From Mesotaenium endlicherianum (taxonomy: Eukaryota > Streptophyta > Zygnematophyceae > Zygnematales > Mesotaeniaceae), in contig WELA01012282.1 in assembly GCA_009602735.1 (NCBI GenBank), forward strand, positions 1 to 39,602: a stretch of DNA of 39,602 bases, in the 5' to 3' direction. The number at the start of each line of letters is the position of its first letter. Position 1 is the first letter of the stretch. The position numbers and the translations under genes were made by a program. The notes below the pieces were generated by a model. That model worked only from the letters and a program-made list of their open reading frames with translations, was not told where the DNA came from and did not search any database. Shown in pieces: positions 9,244 through 18,597 of this stretch.

Positions 9244-9646
9244 CTGTCATTTCATTTGACATGGGAAGATGACAGGACGTCCTGTCTCCATTTAAGTTGG
9301 AGGGAAAAGGTGCCAAAAAATGACAGTTAGTGCGCGAAAAAATGACAGTTAGCAAGAGATTGACAGTAGGTAACAGGAAATGACAGTGGTGACAGGCAGC
9401 CCATCTTAAACATTAAGTTGAAAGGAGTGGAATAACACTTCAGGAACCAGCCAATTTTTTTACCATTCTTCCCACTCAAATCTTGCTCACACTCACTTTG
9501 CCCTTAAGCACTCGCCCACTTTCCGCCTACTTACACTAGGTATTGCATACGCTATAACTCACACCACTACGTACTTACCTGTCAAGGTACTCAATGACTG
9601 TGCATGATGTCATGACTACACTAACTCAATTGTGATGAGGATGTCT
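9244..9646 (+). other. Non-coding spacer with internal polypurine tract and TGACAG cluster
   Basis: It lies between pol and the extra ORF. At 9291-9310 TTTAAGTTGGAGGGAAAAGG nearly repeats the polypurine tract that precedes the 3' LTR (11404-11418). Six TGACAG motifs lie within about 130 bp (9270-9400), mostly as AATGACAG or ATTGACAG. The rest (9420-9646) holds no gene that I can see. Confidence 0.6.
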
Positions 9647-9649
9647 TAA

Positions 9650-9946
9650 AAGTCCGAACTCAAGAAGAAAAGATGGGCGGACGAGGCGCAGGAGGAGTAC
9701 AAGGAGTTCCATGGCGACATCGAATCATCCTTCATCTCCTCTTGGGAATCAGAGCGACTTCGACTGCAGCGGGAGGCTCAGAAGAGGAAGGAGGAGGAAG
9801 AACAGGCCAGGCTGGGACAGGAGGAGTAGGACAAAAAAGCTGTAGAGGTAGCCAAGAAGGTGTAGGATCAAAGGTTGGCAGAAGAGAGGCGGAAGCAACA
9901 GGCTGAGAAGGAACAGAGGAGAATCAAAAGCTAGCGCTACACGGTG
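9650..9946 (+). pseudogene. Degraded N-terminal extension of the extra ORF
   Basis: The frame of the ORF at 9947 extends upstream as strongly charged sequence (LRLQREAQKRKEEEEQ, LAEERRKQQAEKEQRR), likely a coiled coil. It is interrupted only by TAG at 9827-9829, 9863-9865 and 9932-9934, with TAA at 9647-9649. There are no frameshifts. The ancestral protein probably began here, and the present ATG at 9947 may be only a secondary start. Confidence 0.6.
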
Positions 9947-11323
9947 ATGGGCAAGGACTTTGACCTTTTTGATGAAGCCTTCAAGTACGCCCAGAGAAGC
10001 CAAAGTGAGTCGCAGAAGGACATACTGCAGCGGGAGGGGGAGACGTCCCAAAGTTTTGATAAGTACATAGAGGTCAGCATTGGGTATCTACTGTACCATG
10101 ACTACGCCAGGGTGGTGGGGTATACGGTCCGGGAGGCCAAAGCATTGGCCCAGATAGGTGAATTTGAAACCGTGCCAATACCTGGGATCTGGGGCACAGA
10201 CAGGGTCAGCAGGTTGATCCCTATGCTTACAGACAGCTTCAACGATGCCACTTCCCACAACCGGTTCAAGGCCATGTATAACGAAGTGGAGAGAAGAAGC
10301 TGGGAGTTCTTGGCAAGAGAGACCAGCCAGTTGGATTTCTCAAGACACTCGTACCCCTGTCCTTTGAAGAGGACAGACCCTGGTTTCTTTCTGCAGCCCA
10401 CTGACTGGCGCTGGATGACCATCACCATGAAGGACCAGCAAATTGACAGAGCTGAGGAAGATATTGTCCTGGCAGACTTGCAGGGGAAGGTAGCGTTGCC
10501 ACCTCACATTGCAGCATGGGACCCAAGACTAGATGGAGTCAAGGACTGCATGAGTCAGGAAACACAGGAGGATAGGACCTGGGCTAGAGATTCTTTCTCT
10601 AAGGGGAAGCATGCTTATGCCAAATGGGCAAGTAAGCAAGGGGAGAAATACCTGTATGCAGTCAGGACCCAGCAACCCCCACCTGCACCCAAAAGGGGGA
10701 GGTCAGTGGGATACTATTTTTCTCGGGAACGGCTGGAGGAGATGACCAGAGAGATTCCAGAAGTCTCAGAGGAGCAGGAGGACAAAGAGGAGGAGGGCGC
10801 CGGAGAGGAGTCTACCTCTCCTGAGGCACAGACCTCGGCTACATCCCCCACTCTGCAGCAGACTGGAAGGTTCTTGGCACAGGCAGCCTTGCAGCAGCTT
10901 GCAGATACCAGCCCACCAAGAGACCCAGATCTCCAGTGGCTTGGAAGTTTCAGCAGGAGTCCTACCCCAGGAGGTGAGACTAAGTCAGACAGAGCAGACA
11001 GAAGGGCTGCCATGGAGGCAGCCAGAGGGAAGCCACCATCCCCCTCTCATAGAGGGCATGTGCCCTTAGCGCATGTCATGCAGCACCCCTCCGGTATGTT
11101 AGTGTATGTCCCTGTCAGCTTGAGAACTGCACAGGAGAGAGCTGTCTTCATCAACTTACAGATAGTGCAAGAGCAGGCTGCCCAATTGCTGCGTTCTCCC
11201 CTCGGTTCACCATGGTCTGAGCCCCTAGGTTTCAGGAGGCCATCAAACAGGAGAAGGAGATCCAGTTCCAGGTCTCGCTCCCTAGATATGGAGCCCTTGG
11301 TACTTAGCTTGCTATTGTCTTAA
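9947..11323 (+). CDS. Extra retroelement protein of unknown function, 458 aa
   Basis: This intact frame lies between the E2 chromodomain and the 3' LTR, on the same strand as pol. I recognise no known domain. Residues 1-230 look globular and rich in aromatic residues (SFDKYIEVSIGYLLYHDYAR, RRSWEFLARE, PTDWRWMTITMKD). Next come a Pro/basic patch (PPPAPKRGRSVGYYFSRERL), an acidic stretch (EEQEDKEEEGAGEE), a Ser/Pro-rich linker, and a basic Arg/Ser tail (RRPSNRRRRSSSRSRS) that could be a nuclear localisation signal. A stop, a polypurine tract and the LTR follow within 100 bp. It does not resemble E1 Gag. It might be a captured host gene, an envelope-position protein or an antisilencing factor; nothing visible decides this. 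I chose the first ATG after the last in-frame TAG. Confidence 0.7.
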   Translation: MGKDFDLFDEAFKYAQRSQSESQKDILQREGETSQSFDKYIEVSIGYLLYHDYARVVGYTVREAKALAQIGEFETVPIPGIWGTDRVSRLIPMLTDSFNDATSHNRFKAMYNEVERRSWEFLARETSQLDFSRHSYPCPLKRTDPGFFLQPTDWRWMTITMKDQQIDRAEEDIVLADLQGKVALPPHIAAWDPRLDGVKDCMSQETQEDRTWARDSFSKGKHAYAKWASKQGEKYLYAVRTQQPPPAPKRGRSVGYYFSRERLEEMTREIPEVSEEQEDKEEEGAGEESTSPEAQTSATSPTLQQTGRFLAQAALQQLADTSPPRDPDLQWLGSFSRSPTPGGETKSDRADRRAAMEAARGKPPSPSHRGHVPLAHVMQHPSGMLVYVPVSLRTAQERAVFINLQIVQEQAAQLLRSPLGSPWSEPLGFRRPSNRRRRSSSRSRSLDMEPLVLSLLLS

Positions 11324-11403
11324 TTTTAGAGTCAGTTGGTTTTGTGTGGCCTGTGTGTTACTCCGTTGCCAATAATAGTTAAGGAGTGTTGTTGAGTTGC
11401 CAA

Positions 11404-11418
11404 CAAAGTTGGAGGGAT
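11404..11418 (+). other. Polypurine tract of E2
   Basis: CAAAGTTGGAGGGAT lies directly before the TGTAATG of the 3' LTR, the expected site for plus-strand priming. A near copy occurs at 9291-9310. Confidence 0.75.
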
Positions 11419-12150
11419 TGTAATGAATTAGTGTATTGGTTAGATATAATATTCAATTATATACAGTAGTTAATAATTTCAGTTTACTCTATTGTAGTAA
11501 TATTAAGTCTGCTGGATTTCTAATATTTAGTTTAATGACTCAGCCGGGAGCAGCAGGCGGAAGTCAACTTAGGTCAGCCTGCTGACTTAGGTCAGCTTGC
11601 TGACACATTCTTTGACAGTTAGCTAACTGCCGTATTCGGTAGCAGTAAATTGCCTAGTTATGCATCTAAGTGGGGTGTGCTAGATGAGTGGCCAAATGAC
11701 ACCTTTAAGGTGGATGGCGATTCGGGACGATGGTAGATGGCTGTGGATTTGGTTAGTCGAGGTCTTACCGATGTGGTTAACTCCCGGGTAGGCGGTGCCA
11801 TCGCACTTTCCGTTGAACAGTAAACTCATTCCATAAACATATGCTAGATATTGCTCTCGAGTTCGGCATTCGAAAACGAGGCCAACTCTCCTGTACAACT
11901 TACTGAGAGAAGTCTGAATCTAAGGCGAGAAGCCATTGATACGCCCTGTCTTTTAACCTTGCTTATGTATGAGTTTACTGATCGCATGATTGATGCTAGT
12001 TTACTTGCATTTGACTTGAGAGTATTACCCCTCGCTAGCGTGTTGTCTTTTGCTTTAAATTTGTAAACAGAAAATACAATCAAGATTGTTTGCTGATATA
12101 GAGCTCTTTTATTAATTGTTAATCGCCTATTGGTAAGTCAATTTATTTCA
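11419..12150 (+). repeat. 3' LTR of E2 (family L, 732 bp)
   Basis: It begins TGTAATGAATTAG and ends TTTATTTCA. It directly follows a polypurine tract, so it is a 3' LTR and not a solo. No 5-bp duplication is expected locally, because its left side is element interior. The palindrome unit is duplicated here: GTCAGCCTGCTGAC (11573-11586) and GTCAGCTTGCTGAC (11591-11604). The conserved core is at 11745-11797. Confidence 0.88.
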
Positions 12151-12396
12151 CAATATTTGACTAAGTGGAAAGGATGTCCAGATTCTGAGAATAGTTGGGT
12201 GGCAACGCACTACCTTGACAAAGTTCAGCGAAAACTAAAACGCTTCCATGCCGCCAACCCCCCATCTTGGACCAGCTCCCAGTCTCTCTCTTACAAGCTC
12301 AAAGATTTAGAGAGGCAGCCTGCCATCATCAAGAAGCAGCAAAAGACCCCTTGGAGGCAGCCTGCAAGAACCAGAAAGAGGAAAAATTGGCATTAG
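12151..12396 (+). pseudogene. Chromodomain tail of a third Ty3/gypsy element
   Basis: Directly outside the E2 LTR the frame reads QYLTKWKGCPDSENSWVATH, then YLDKVQRKLKRFHAANPP, the second half of a chromodomain, then a basic tail to a stop. It differs from the E2 chromodomain at 9100-9240. The simplest reading is that E2 inserted in the middle of another chromovirus's integrase gene. Confidence 0.8.
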
Positions 12397-12973
12397 ACAT
12401 CCTTCTTTTCTCGCAATTTTGGGACAGAAAATTAAAACTGCTACTGTTGATAGGTCTTTGCATATAAAATCCTGAAATTTTACCTGGCTGTAGTTCGTGA
12501 GTAGTTGGTTCTTTAGGCACTAAGTTTGCTCAATTTGAAGATGTGGTCAGAGAGAATATTATTTGAACACAAGGTGATTAGGCTGTTGGCATTATTAGGG
12601 CAAAATATGCCTTCTGACATTGTGCCCTCCCCTGAACTTGGAATTCTCTAAAACTCAACAATCTGGTAGAAGACATTACAATGCTCATTTAGAGACTAAC
12701 TTTGCAAAATTTGGAGAAGTATAGAAGGACTCATGATTGTCAGAAGTTTTTGCATATATTTGGAGGAGTTCCTACTCTCTCCGCTCTCGGCAACACTCCA
12801 AGAGTTGGAATGCTCTCAAATTTGGTGAATTGGTAGACGCCTCCGACACACTCTATCTGGCACTAGAACTTCCAGATATGGAGCAGTTCTGTGGAAGGAC
12901 GTTATGCATTTTCAAATTTGTGGCTGCTTCTGGGCCAACTTGTATTATTTTCCTTATCATCAAGCTGAACAGT
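12397..12973. other. No gene recognised
   Basis: AT-rich sequence after the chromodomain tail. It is probably the 3' untranslated part of the third element plus unassigned DNA. I see no LTR, RNA gene or homologous protein. Confidence 0.5.
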
Positions 12974-13127
12974 CTGAGACCGGTCTAGTGAAAAAACGGC
13001 GAAACGGCGAAACGTCATGATCGGAGATCGACGAAGAAATACCATTTCTCCGCTAGGGCCTGTTTTGCTGTGTTTTTTTGCCTTCAATAGACCCCCCCGC
13101 TTGCTTCTTGAAAGCAAAGACGTTCCA

Positions 13128-13212
13128 ATGCATCTACGGCATCGAAGGACCAATCAGAGCATACTATTCACAAACTACATGCATCTACGACATTGACGGG
13201 CCAATTAGAGCA
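13128..13212 (+). repeat. Imperfect direct repeat, 34-bp unit, two copies 51 bp apart
   Basis: ATGCATCTACGGCATCGAAG and ATGCATCTACGACATTGACG start related units at 13128 and 13179, each ending in CCAATYAGAGCA. They lie inside the TIR element. Confidence 0.7.
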
Positions 13213-13570
13213 CACTCTGAAATGCAGAACTGTAACCAATTAGAAGGCACCAATTTGAGCGCCAACTTTGAGAGTCAAGCCGTCTGTTGAGAGTTTCCGA
13301 AAGCGAAATGGCCAAAACATGTTGACTTTTGAAATTGAAGTCGTTCTCGTTGTCGACAATTTGACAGCTAGTATCCAACATTTACTTTTTTGGTTGGCAG
13401 CTCAAGTCGCGTCAAGATGCTCGCACCGACCCATTGGGCCGCGGCGGGATGCTCCTTGACCGACCACGACCGACCGATGGGCATGCAGTGTATTGCCTCG
13501 TGGACAAATAGCAGATCTAGGGCCGCTTGCTGGTTCTATCCAGCAAGAAGGCCAGAACCTCGACGGAGAA

Positions 13571-13694
13571 TTTACATCTTTGTCAAGCTTAAACCCCCGA
13601 GGGGCCTAAGCTGTGAGGCAAGACCCCCTCAAAGATTTTATATCTCCGCCAGGCTTGAATCCCAAAGGGTCTAAGTCGCGAGGGGAACACCCCA
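13571..13694 (+). repeat. Imperfect tandem dimer, about 60-bp unit
   Basis: Units at 13571-13630 and 13637-13694 share TTTAYATCTYYGYCARGCTT and a CTAAG...GAGG block ending in a C run. They lie inside the TIR element. Confidence 0.65.
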
Positions 13695-14731
13695 GTCTAG
13701 CAGTCGCGGTGGTGCTTTGCTAGGTAGAAAAGTATAAGTCATCTGTATCCCCGTCGCTTAGTGATTGAGGAAGAAGGTTTGTTGAGCTAACATGTTATGG
13801 GTCATTCAGGCCATTTTGATTGGTCGCGATAGGGGAGACGGCCCTGTGAGGGAAAGGAAAATGGGTATGAGAAACGGGTGAGAGACAGGCAACCCCCTTC
13901 ACGTATTTTCAACATTGTGGCCGAGGGCAAACGTGGCCGACGGACCAAACATAAATATCGAGCGTTGCGTCGACATAACGTTATGTTTTGGCCAAGCCGC
14001 GGCCAAAATCGAGTGGACGAAAGATCGAGTCGATCCATGGCGCGCCACAATGCTCTCAAATGACCAATCAAACACACGCGGGGGCCGAGCGTCAGCGAGG
14101 GCCCCCTCTCGATGACAACGGGATTGGCCAGGGGGGGACGAGCTTGTTAGAGCCTCCCCCACCACCCGGCAACTTTGGGTTGTTGCTGGCTCATAAATTC
14201 AACGGGCGACGTGGAGCCATGCGAAGCACGCCACCATTTCCACCCGGCGACCGTGGCCGTCACTTTCTTGACAAAGTGACCGAGCAACGGGAGCGGGCCT
14301 GTCAGGCCACCCCCGCCACCCGGTAGCTTTTGCAACTGAACGTAGGTTGTCTAGTTGCCACTCTTGATTCAAACAACAACCAATCAGAAGACGATACCCA
14401 TACTTAGTCCAAAATTGCATGGTTGTGAACATCTTCGAGGTGATGCAACTGTCTACGCGTCACATGTGGAGATGACGTGGAGATCTTTCCCGTGCACTTT
14501 CTTCGACATTTAGCGTAGAAAGTCCCAAAAAAACACCATCTTCGCCTGCCGTGGAGGGGCCATTTTCTCCACTATGTCTCCACTATGCATAGGTTAGCGT
14601 TGAAAAAACCCAAACAAAGATGGCCGGAGATCAACACCTGGGGCGTTTTTTGCCGTTTCGGCCCAAACCGGTCTCAGAGTGTAGGCTAGCCAACAAGGTC
14701 ACACCACCCACGACCTTGCCTACTCTACCTT

Positions 14732-14830
14732 ACATGTGTAGCACCTGACTTGAAGCTTCTGACTAGTCTTCTTTACATGTGTGGCACCTGACTTCAACCT
14801 TTCACTAGTCTTCTTCACATGTGCAAGACC
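14732..14830 (+). repeat. Tandem repeat, about 43-bp unit, two copies and a partial
   Basis: ACATGTGTAGCACCTGACTT (14732) and ACATGTGTGGCACCTGACTT (14775) start units that both contain ACTAGTCTTCTT. A third partial unit starts at 14817. They lie just outside the right end of the TIR element. Confidence 0.75.
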
Positions 14831-14873
14831 TTACTTGACGCGCCGAGACGTCGCTTTCTCTGGTGGGGTGGGA

Positions 14874-15361
14874 TGTAGTGATACGAGTTATAATATATTA
14901 GTGTATTTTTATTTTAATATTTTTAGAGTAGTTCTGTGTATATTCAAGTGTGAATAGATACTCTAGTGACTTGGTTCATGTCCTTTGAACCTTCTAAGGC
15001 ATTTTTGAAGTTAGAGGAAGGACCTAAAAAAACTCCATCTGGCAAAAGTCAAATATGCTATTTTTAGGTCAAAAGGACATGTGTACATTATTCTAGAAAG
15101 AGGTGGCAAGTTTTGGGATGTGTTAAGTGCCAAAAAATCAACATGCACCTTCCTAGAAATTATTTACGTAGCAAGTATATACACAAGAGCTAGAGCATAG
15201 AATAGCATTTTAGAATCACTCTTATACATGCCAAATTCCAGAAATACATTAACTTTCAATAAGCCATCTCTCTTTCAAGAAGCTACCACGTGTGTTTAGA
15301 GATCCTTGTCTTGAATAGATAAAGTATTCTGTTTTACTAAGTACTTAATCTATCTGTTTCA
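14874..15361 (+). repeat. Candidate LTR (488 bp) of an unidentified element
   Basis: It begins TGTAGTGATACGAG directly after a purine tract GGTGGGGTGGGA (14862-14873) and may end CTATCTGTTTCA. The layout is that of a 3' LTR. No partner LTR, primer site or target duplication was found, and it does not resemble family L beyond the first bases. Confidence 0.4.
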
Positions 15362-16758
15362 CAACACAAGCAGGACAAAATTGTCGCACTCCCAAATTGT
15401 CGTTGAAATGGTGCCGCTTCAAGTTTTTCGTAATCGACGTCGCCGCGCAAACTTATGAAGCCCTTTCCAAGATCTTTCCATCTAGAATATTGGCTACAAC
15501 CACTGTCAGCATTGTGCGCGCCATCGACTCTCTACCCATGTAGTCAAAATCAACAATGCGGCCACCAGGACGGGTTCCAAGAAAAGGAAGTAAGCCTTCA
15601 TTTGGAAGCGAACGAGGACAAAATCTTTGCATCCTATAAAAAATTTGAAGACGATTTGAATACTTGAAGTGGCAAACTGAAAAGTGGGACTGCAAAGTGG
15701 ATAATCTAGATGCACATGAGCGCACTTATAGACCTCGTTCTCCATGGGTGAAGATCAAGAGAAAACCTCCAAAGAGAAACTTCGTATGAAGTGCTTTAGC
15801 AGACGCTCCATTGGGTTGCTCTTTGAAAAGTTTGACAAAGCGTTTTGGCCAAAATACTACAACAAAACTTGCAAGGACCTGCCTTAAACTTGTCCATACA
15901 AGTCGCTTAGTGGGTGCTCAACCAGAAAATTCAATTGGTGGGGAATATACAATGTTTCTTAGAAAACAATATCTAAATTATTGTGTACAACATATGTGAA
16001 CTTCAAATCGATCCCACACTTCAAATTATATTGTTCTGGCAGATTCTCAATAATATATGATGGGACAAGTTGACCAACACATCAAGAAGTCGTTGCCAAG
16101 CGGCCCTCCCTCAGAGAGGCAAGAAAACGTTGCGGAAAAGTATAAATAAGTATCACTTCTTCGTTATTGATCGATGTTCACTTCATCAAATAATTTATGG
16201 GTAAAGACAGGCAAAATCTTCTATATTACTTCTCTTTGAGGTACTTTTTATAATTTTATGAATGTTAAAAAACCTTGCAAAGCTTTCTCACTGATATTTT
16301 GTTGGACGTCATCTTAAAGCTCATTGCATTCTCCGCATGCTCCACTTGTCGATATAGTGATTGCACTTTGTTTTTGCTGCTGTTGCTGGCCATACTGCCT
16401 TGGTGGTTGTTGTTGCTACTGATACTCTATCGCGTCCTTTGCAAATGGGGGTGCTAGCGCTGCTTTTATCATTGAATCACCGCCTAGAAGAATCTTGCCT
16501 CTCCTCCCCCCGTCCCCAAAGATCCAAACATAATCGGTCGAGCCTCTCGTCATATCCTTTTGCCCCTTGGATTGACGCCATGTGGCATTTGACTAATTTC
16601 TTGTGGCCTCTTTCCTTACGCACAATTCAAGGACGTAATCAACAAATGTGATTTTCATACTTCAACTCTCTCCCACTCTCTCATCCTCAAGGACCTACAA
16701 GAAAGAGAAGATAGAGGAAAAACACCTTAAAGGATCTTAGTTGATGTGGGAATGAAAG
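15362..16758. other. No gene recognised; possible degenerate element interior
   Basis: Short open stretches only. One (about 15746-15885, plus strand) reads GEDQEKTSKEKLRMKCFSRR and then LLFEKFDKAFWPKYYNKTC, which looks protein-like but matches nothing I know. The region ends at a weak purine tract before the LTR at 16759. Confidence 0.35.
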
Positions 16759-17446
16759 TGTAATGAATCACTACATTGTTAGACGTATAAATTCAATGAA
16801 ACGTCATACTGATTAGGTTAATTGTGGTGATTATTACTTTATTATTTGTTGTAACGACTCAGTTGACAGCAGCTGGCTAAAGTCTATTTAAGTTAGTTTG
16901 CTGACACATTCTTTGACAACTGACCACCTTAAGCAGCCCTAGCAAACTGCCTCGCAATTCATCTATTGTGGTATGCTCGATAGACTAATGGCCAGATGAC
17001 ACCTTAGGCATATGGCACTTCGGAATGCTAGGAGATAGTTGTGGATTTGGTTAGCCAAGGTCCTACCGACATGGTTAACTCTCGAGTAGGCGGTACCATC
17101 GCATCGCCGTTGAACAGTAAACTTATTCTAGATACATATGCTAGGTTTTGTTATCAAATTCAGCATTAAAAATGATGTCAATTCTCTGTATAGTCTCCTA
17201 AGACATATCTGTGCCCAAGATTGCAATCTGTTACACAAACATTTTATCTACCGTGCTTATGTCATGGATTTATTGATTGCATGATTGATGCCGGCTTACT
17301 TTCATTTTACTATTGAGTATACTCGCATCCATTGTATCGTGCTTTTATATTTAATGATTTAATCAAAAACCACCATAGAGATTACTCCTTGCTGTTATGA
17401 TTTTTATCAATCAAGTGATTGTTTATTGGTAAGTCGATTCAACTCA
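16759..17446 (+). repeat. Diverged LTR of family L (688 bp)
   Basis: It starts TGTAATGAATCAC and ends GATTCAACTCA. The conserved core is at 17044-17098, where the CCCGGG centre has become CTCGAG. It retains TTTGCTGACACATTC. No 5-bp duplication is visible. It is older than the other copies. Confidence 0.75.
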
Positions 17447-17789
17447 AATAAGGTAGCTGTCAAGGGGACTAGCCATATGAGTCAAAATCCTAGTTGTAAT
17501 GGACATTGAGTGATAGTGAATTAAAGTTTGAAAATCCTATTGCATACTTGTAAGGCTTCAGATTGGCCTTAATGCTTTGCACGTCGGTTCATTTTTCATC
17601 AGTGTTAAACCTACAATTGAGAATTTGCAGGCAGAGGAAAGGCACGATGGCAAACTCAAACCTCGTTGTTGAAGATATTTGCATATCACGCAACTGTTGG
17701 TCTGACAAGGTGAGATGGTTCATTGTCTCTAGCACATAGAGGAGGCTTTTCAATGATCGTTGAATTGCTAGCGTGAGATACAAGGTGCG

Positions 17790-18237
17790 TTGACGGTGGC
17801 CGCGACCTCCAATGCCAACTCTCGTGGCAAGCACGATCTCAAGGGGGAAACATTCACAAGCGAGAAGTCGAACATGGTGTTCAGGTGGACCGAGGAGGTT
17901 AAGGCCTACGTCAAGACGCCAATAATCAAGCGACTGGAGTTTGTGCTGATGATTCTTCCAGAGAGCGCGGGTACTTGAAGTCGAAACGAGCACTCGAAGA
18001 GTTCCATTTACTCGTTTCGATAATATGTTCAATTGTTTTGTTGCCTTCTATAGCCACTGAACTCATCATTGTCTTTGAGGGAGAATATTAGCGGATTGAA
18101 TGTGCAAGATTACATTACCCGGTTTAACAATTTGATAATGGATTGCCTATAGTTGCGTGCATGCTACCTTCGGGAACTAATGCCCGCCATCTTCACGCAA
18201 AAGATCATCTCAAAACCAGTGGGCCTTTGTAATGAAT
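17790..18237 (+). pseudogene. gag remnant, 5' part (split by the element at 18238)
   Basis: Frame-broken capsid-like sequence: EKSNMVFRWTEEVKAYVKT, then MFNCFVAFYSH, then SLRENISGLNVQDYITRFNN and LIMDCL with a TAG. This resembles the retrotransposon Gag central domain. It stops at the insertion point. The continuation at 23467 carries the zinc knuckle, and the two belong to one older gag gene. Confidence 0.6.
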
Positions 18238-18584
18238 CAGTTCATTATTTATTTAATTAATTACATGTATAAATACAATACTAAATAAGTATTATGTCAA
18301 TATACTCACATGTGCGAGTTCATCTAAATGAATGTACGTCGATGTAATGCGAGTTTACTTACTTTGTCAAAAAGGTCAGCAGGATGACTTTTGTATCATT
18401 ATGCAGTTTGCTGACTTTGTTGAAAAGGTCATCAGGATGACTTTTGTATCATAGTATACTTTGCTGAGATTGTATATCAGTTATATATATGATATAATAT
18501 TAGTAGGTTGACATATAATAAGCTCGCTTGATATTAGTCAATGTACTTAGCTTCAGTACGCTGAGGATAGATATATTTGTTTCA
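18238..18584 (+). repeat. 5' LTR of the non-autonomous element (347 bp, shortened)
   Basis: It matches the first ~350 bp of the 3' LTR at 22200, then ends ATTTGTTTCA, followed at once by the primer site. It contains a 53-bp tandem repeat, two copies at 18361-18466 (ACTTTGTYRAAAAGGTCA...). It lacks the conserved core present in the 3' LTR. Confidence 0.85.
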
Positions 18585-18585
18585 G

Positions 18586-18597
18586 TGGTATCGGAGC
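18586..18597 (+). other. Primer-binding site of the non-autonomous element
   Basis: TGGTATCGGAGC, one base after the LTR end, is identical to the E1 primer site and one mismatch from the plant initiator-Met site. Confidence 0.85.

Larger units (their letters stand above)
4217..12150 (+). mobile_element. Ty3/gypsy chromovirus E2, nested and broken, with extra 3' ORF
   Basis: Plus-strand pieces in order are: RT, a solo LTR, RNase H, an insertion patch, the RNase H tail, a 107-bp triplication, integrase zinc finger and core, a second solo LTR, the rest of integrase with a chromodomain, a spacer, an extra ORF, a polypurine tract and the 3' LTR. RT and RNase H segments are close relatives of E1, so E1 and E2 are one family. 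The 5' part is displaced to the left of E1 and lies off the window. Stops, frameshifts and insertions make it inactive. Confidence 0.85.
12974..14677. mobile_element. Non-autonomous terminal-inverted-repeat DNA element (1.7 kb)
   Basis: The left end is CTGAGACCGGTCTAGTG and the right end reads (on the minus strand) CTGAGACCGGTTTGGGC. The first 11 bp match perfectly, and GAAACGGC is shared further in. AGT flanks both sides (12971-12973 and 14678-14680), consistent with a 3-bp target duplication. No transposase could be read inside. The interior is a mosaic of short repeats and GC-rich DNA. The superfamily is uncertain: 3-bp duplications occur in PIF/Harbinger and CACTA-like elements, but the termini are typical of neither. 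Confidence 0.6.

Noticed and set aside
9650-9946. A variant genetic code with TAG/TAA read as Gln (known in some green algae)
   Set aside because: Many in-frame TAR codons fit Gln, but a TAG in the 107-bp units replaces an expected Trp, a TAA at 4585 replaces a non-Gln position, and the RBM42-like exons contain no in-frame TAR. Cytosine deamination in dead elements explains the pattern more simply.
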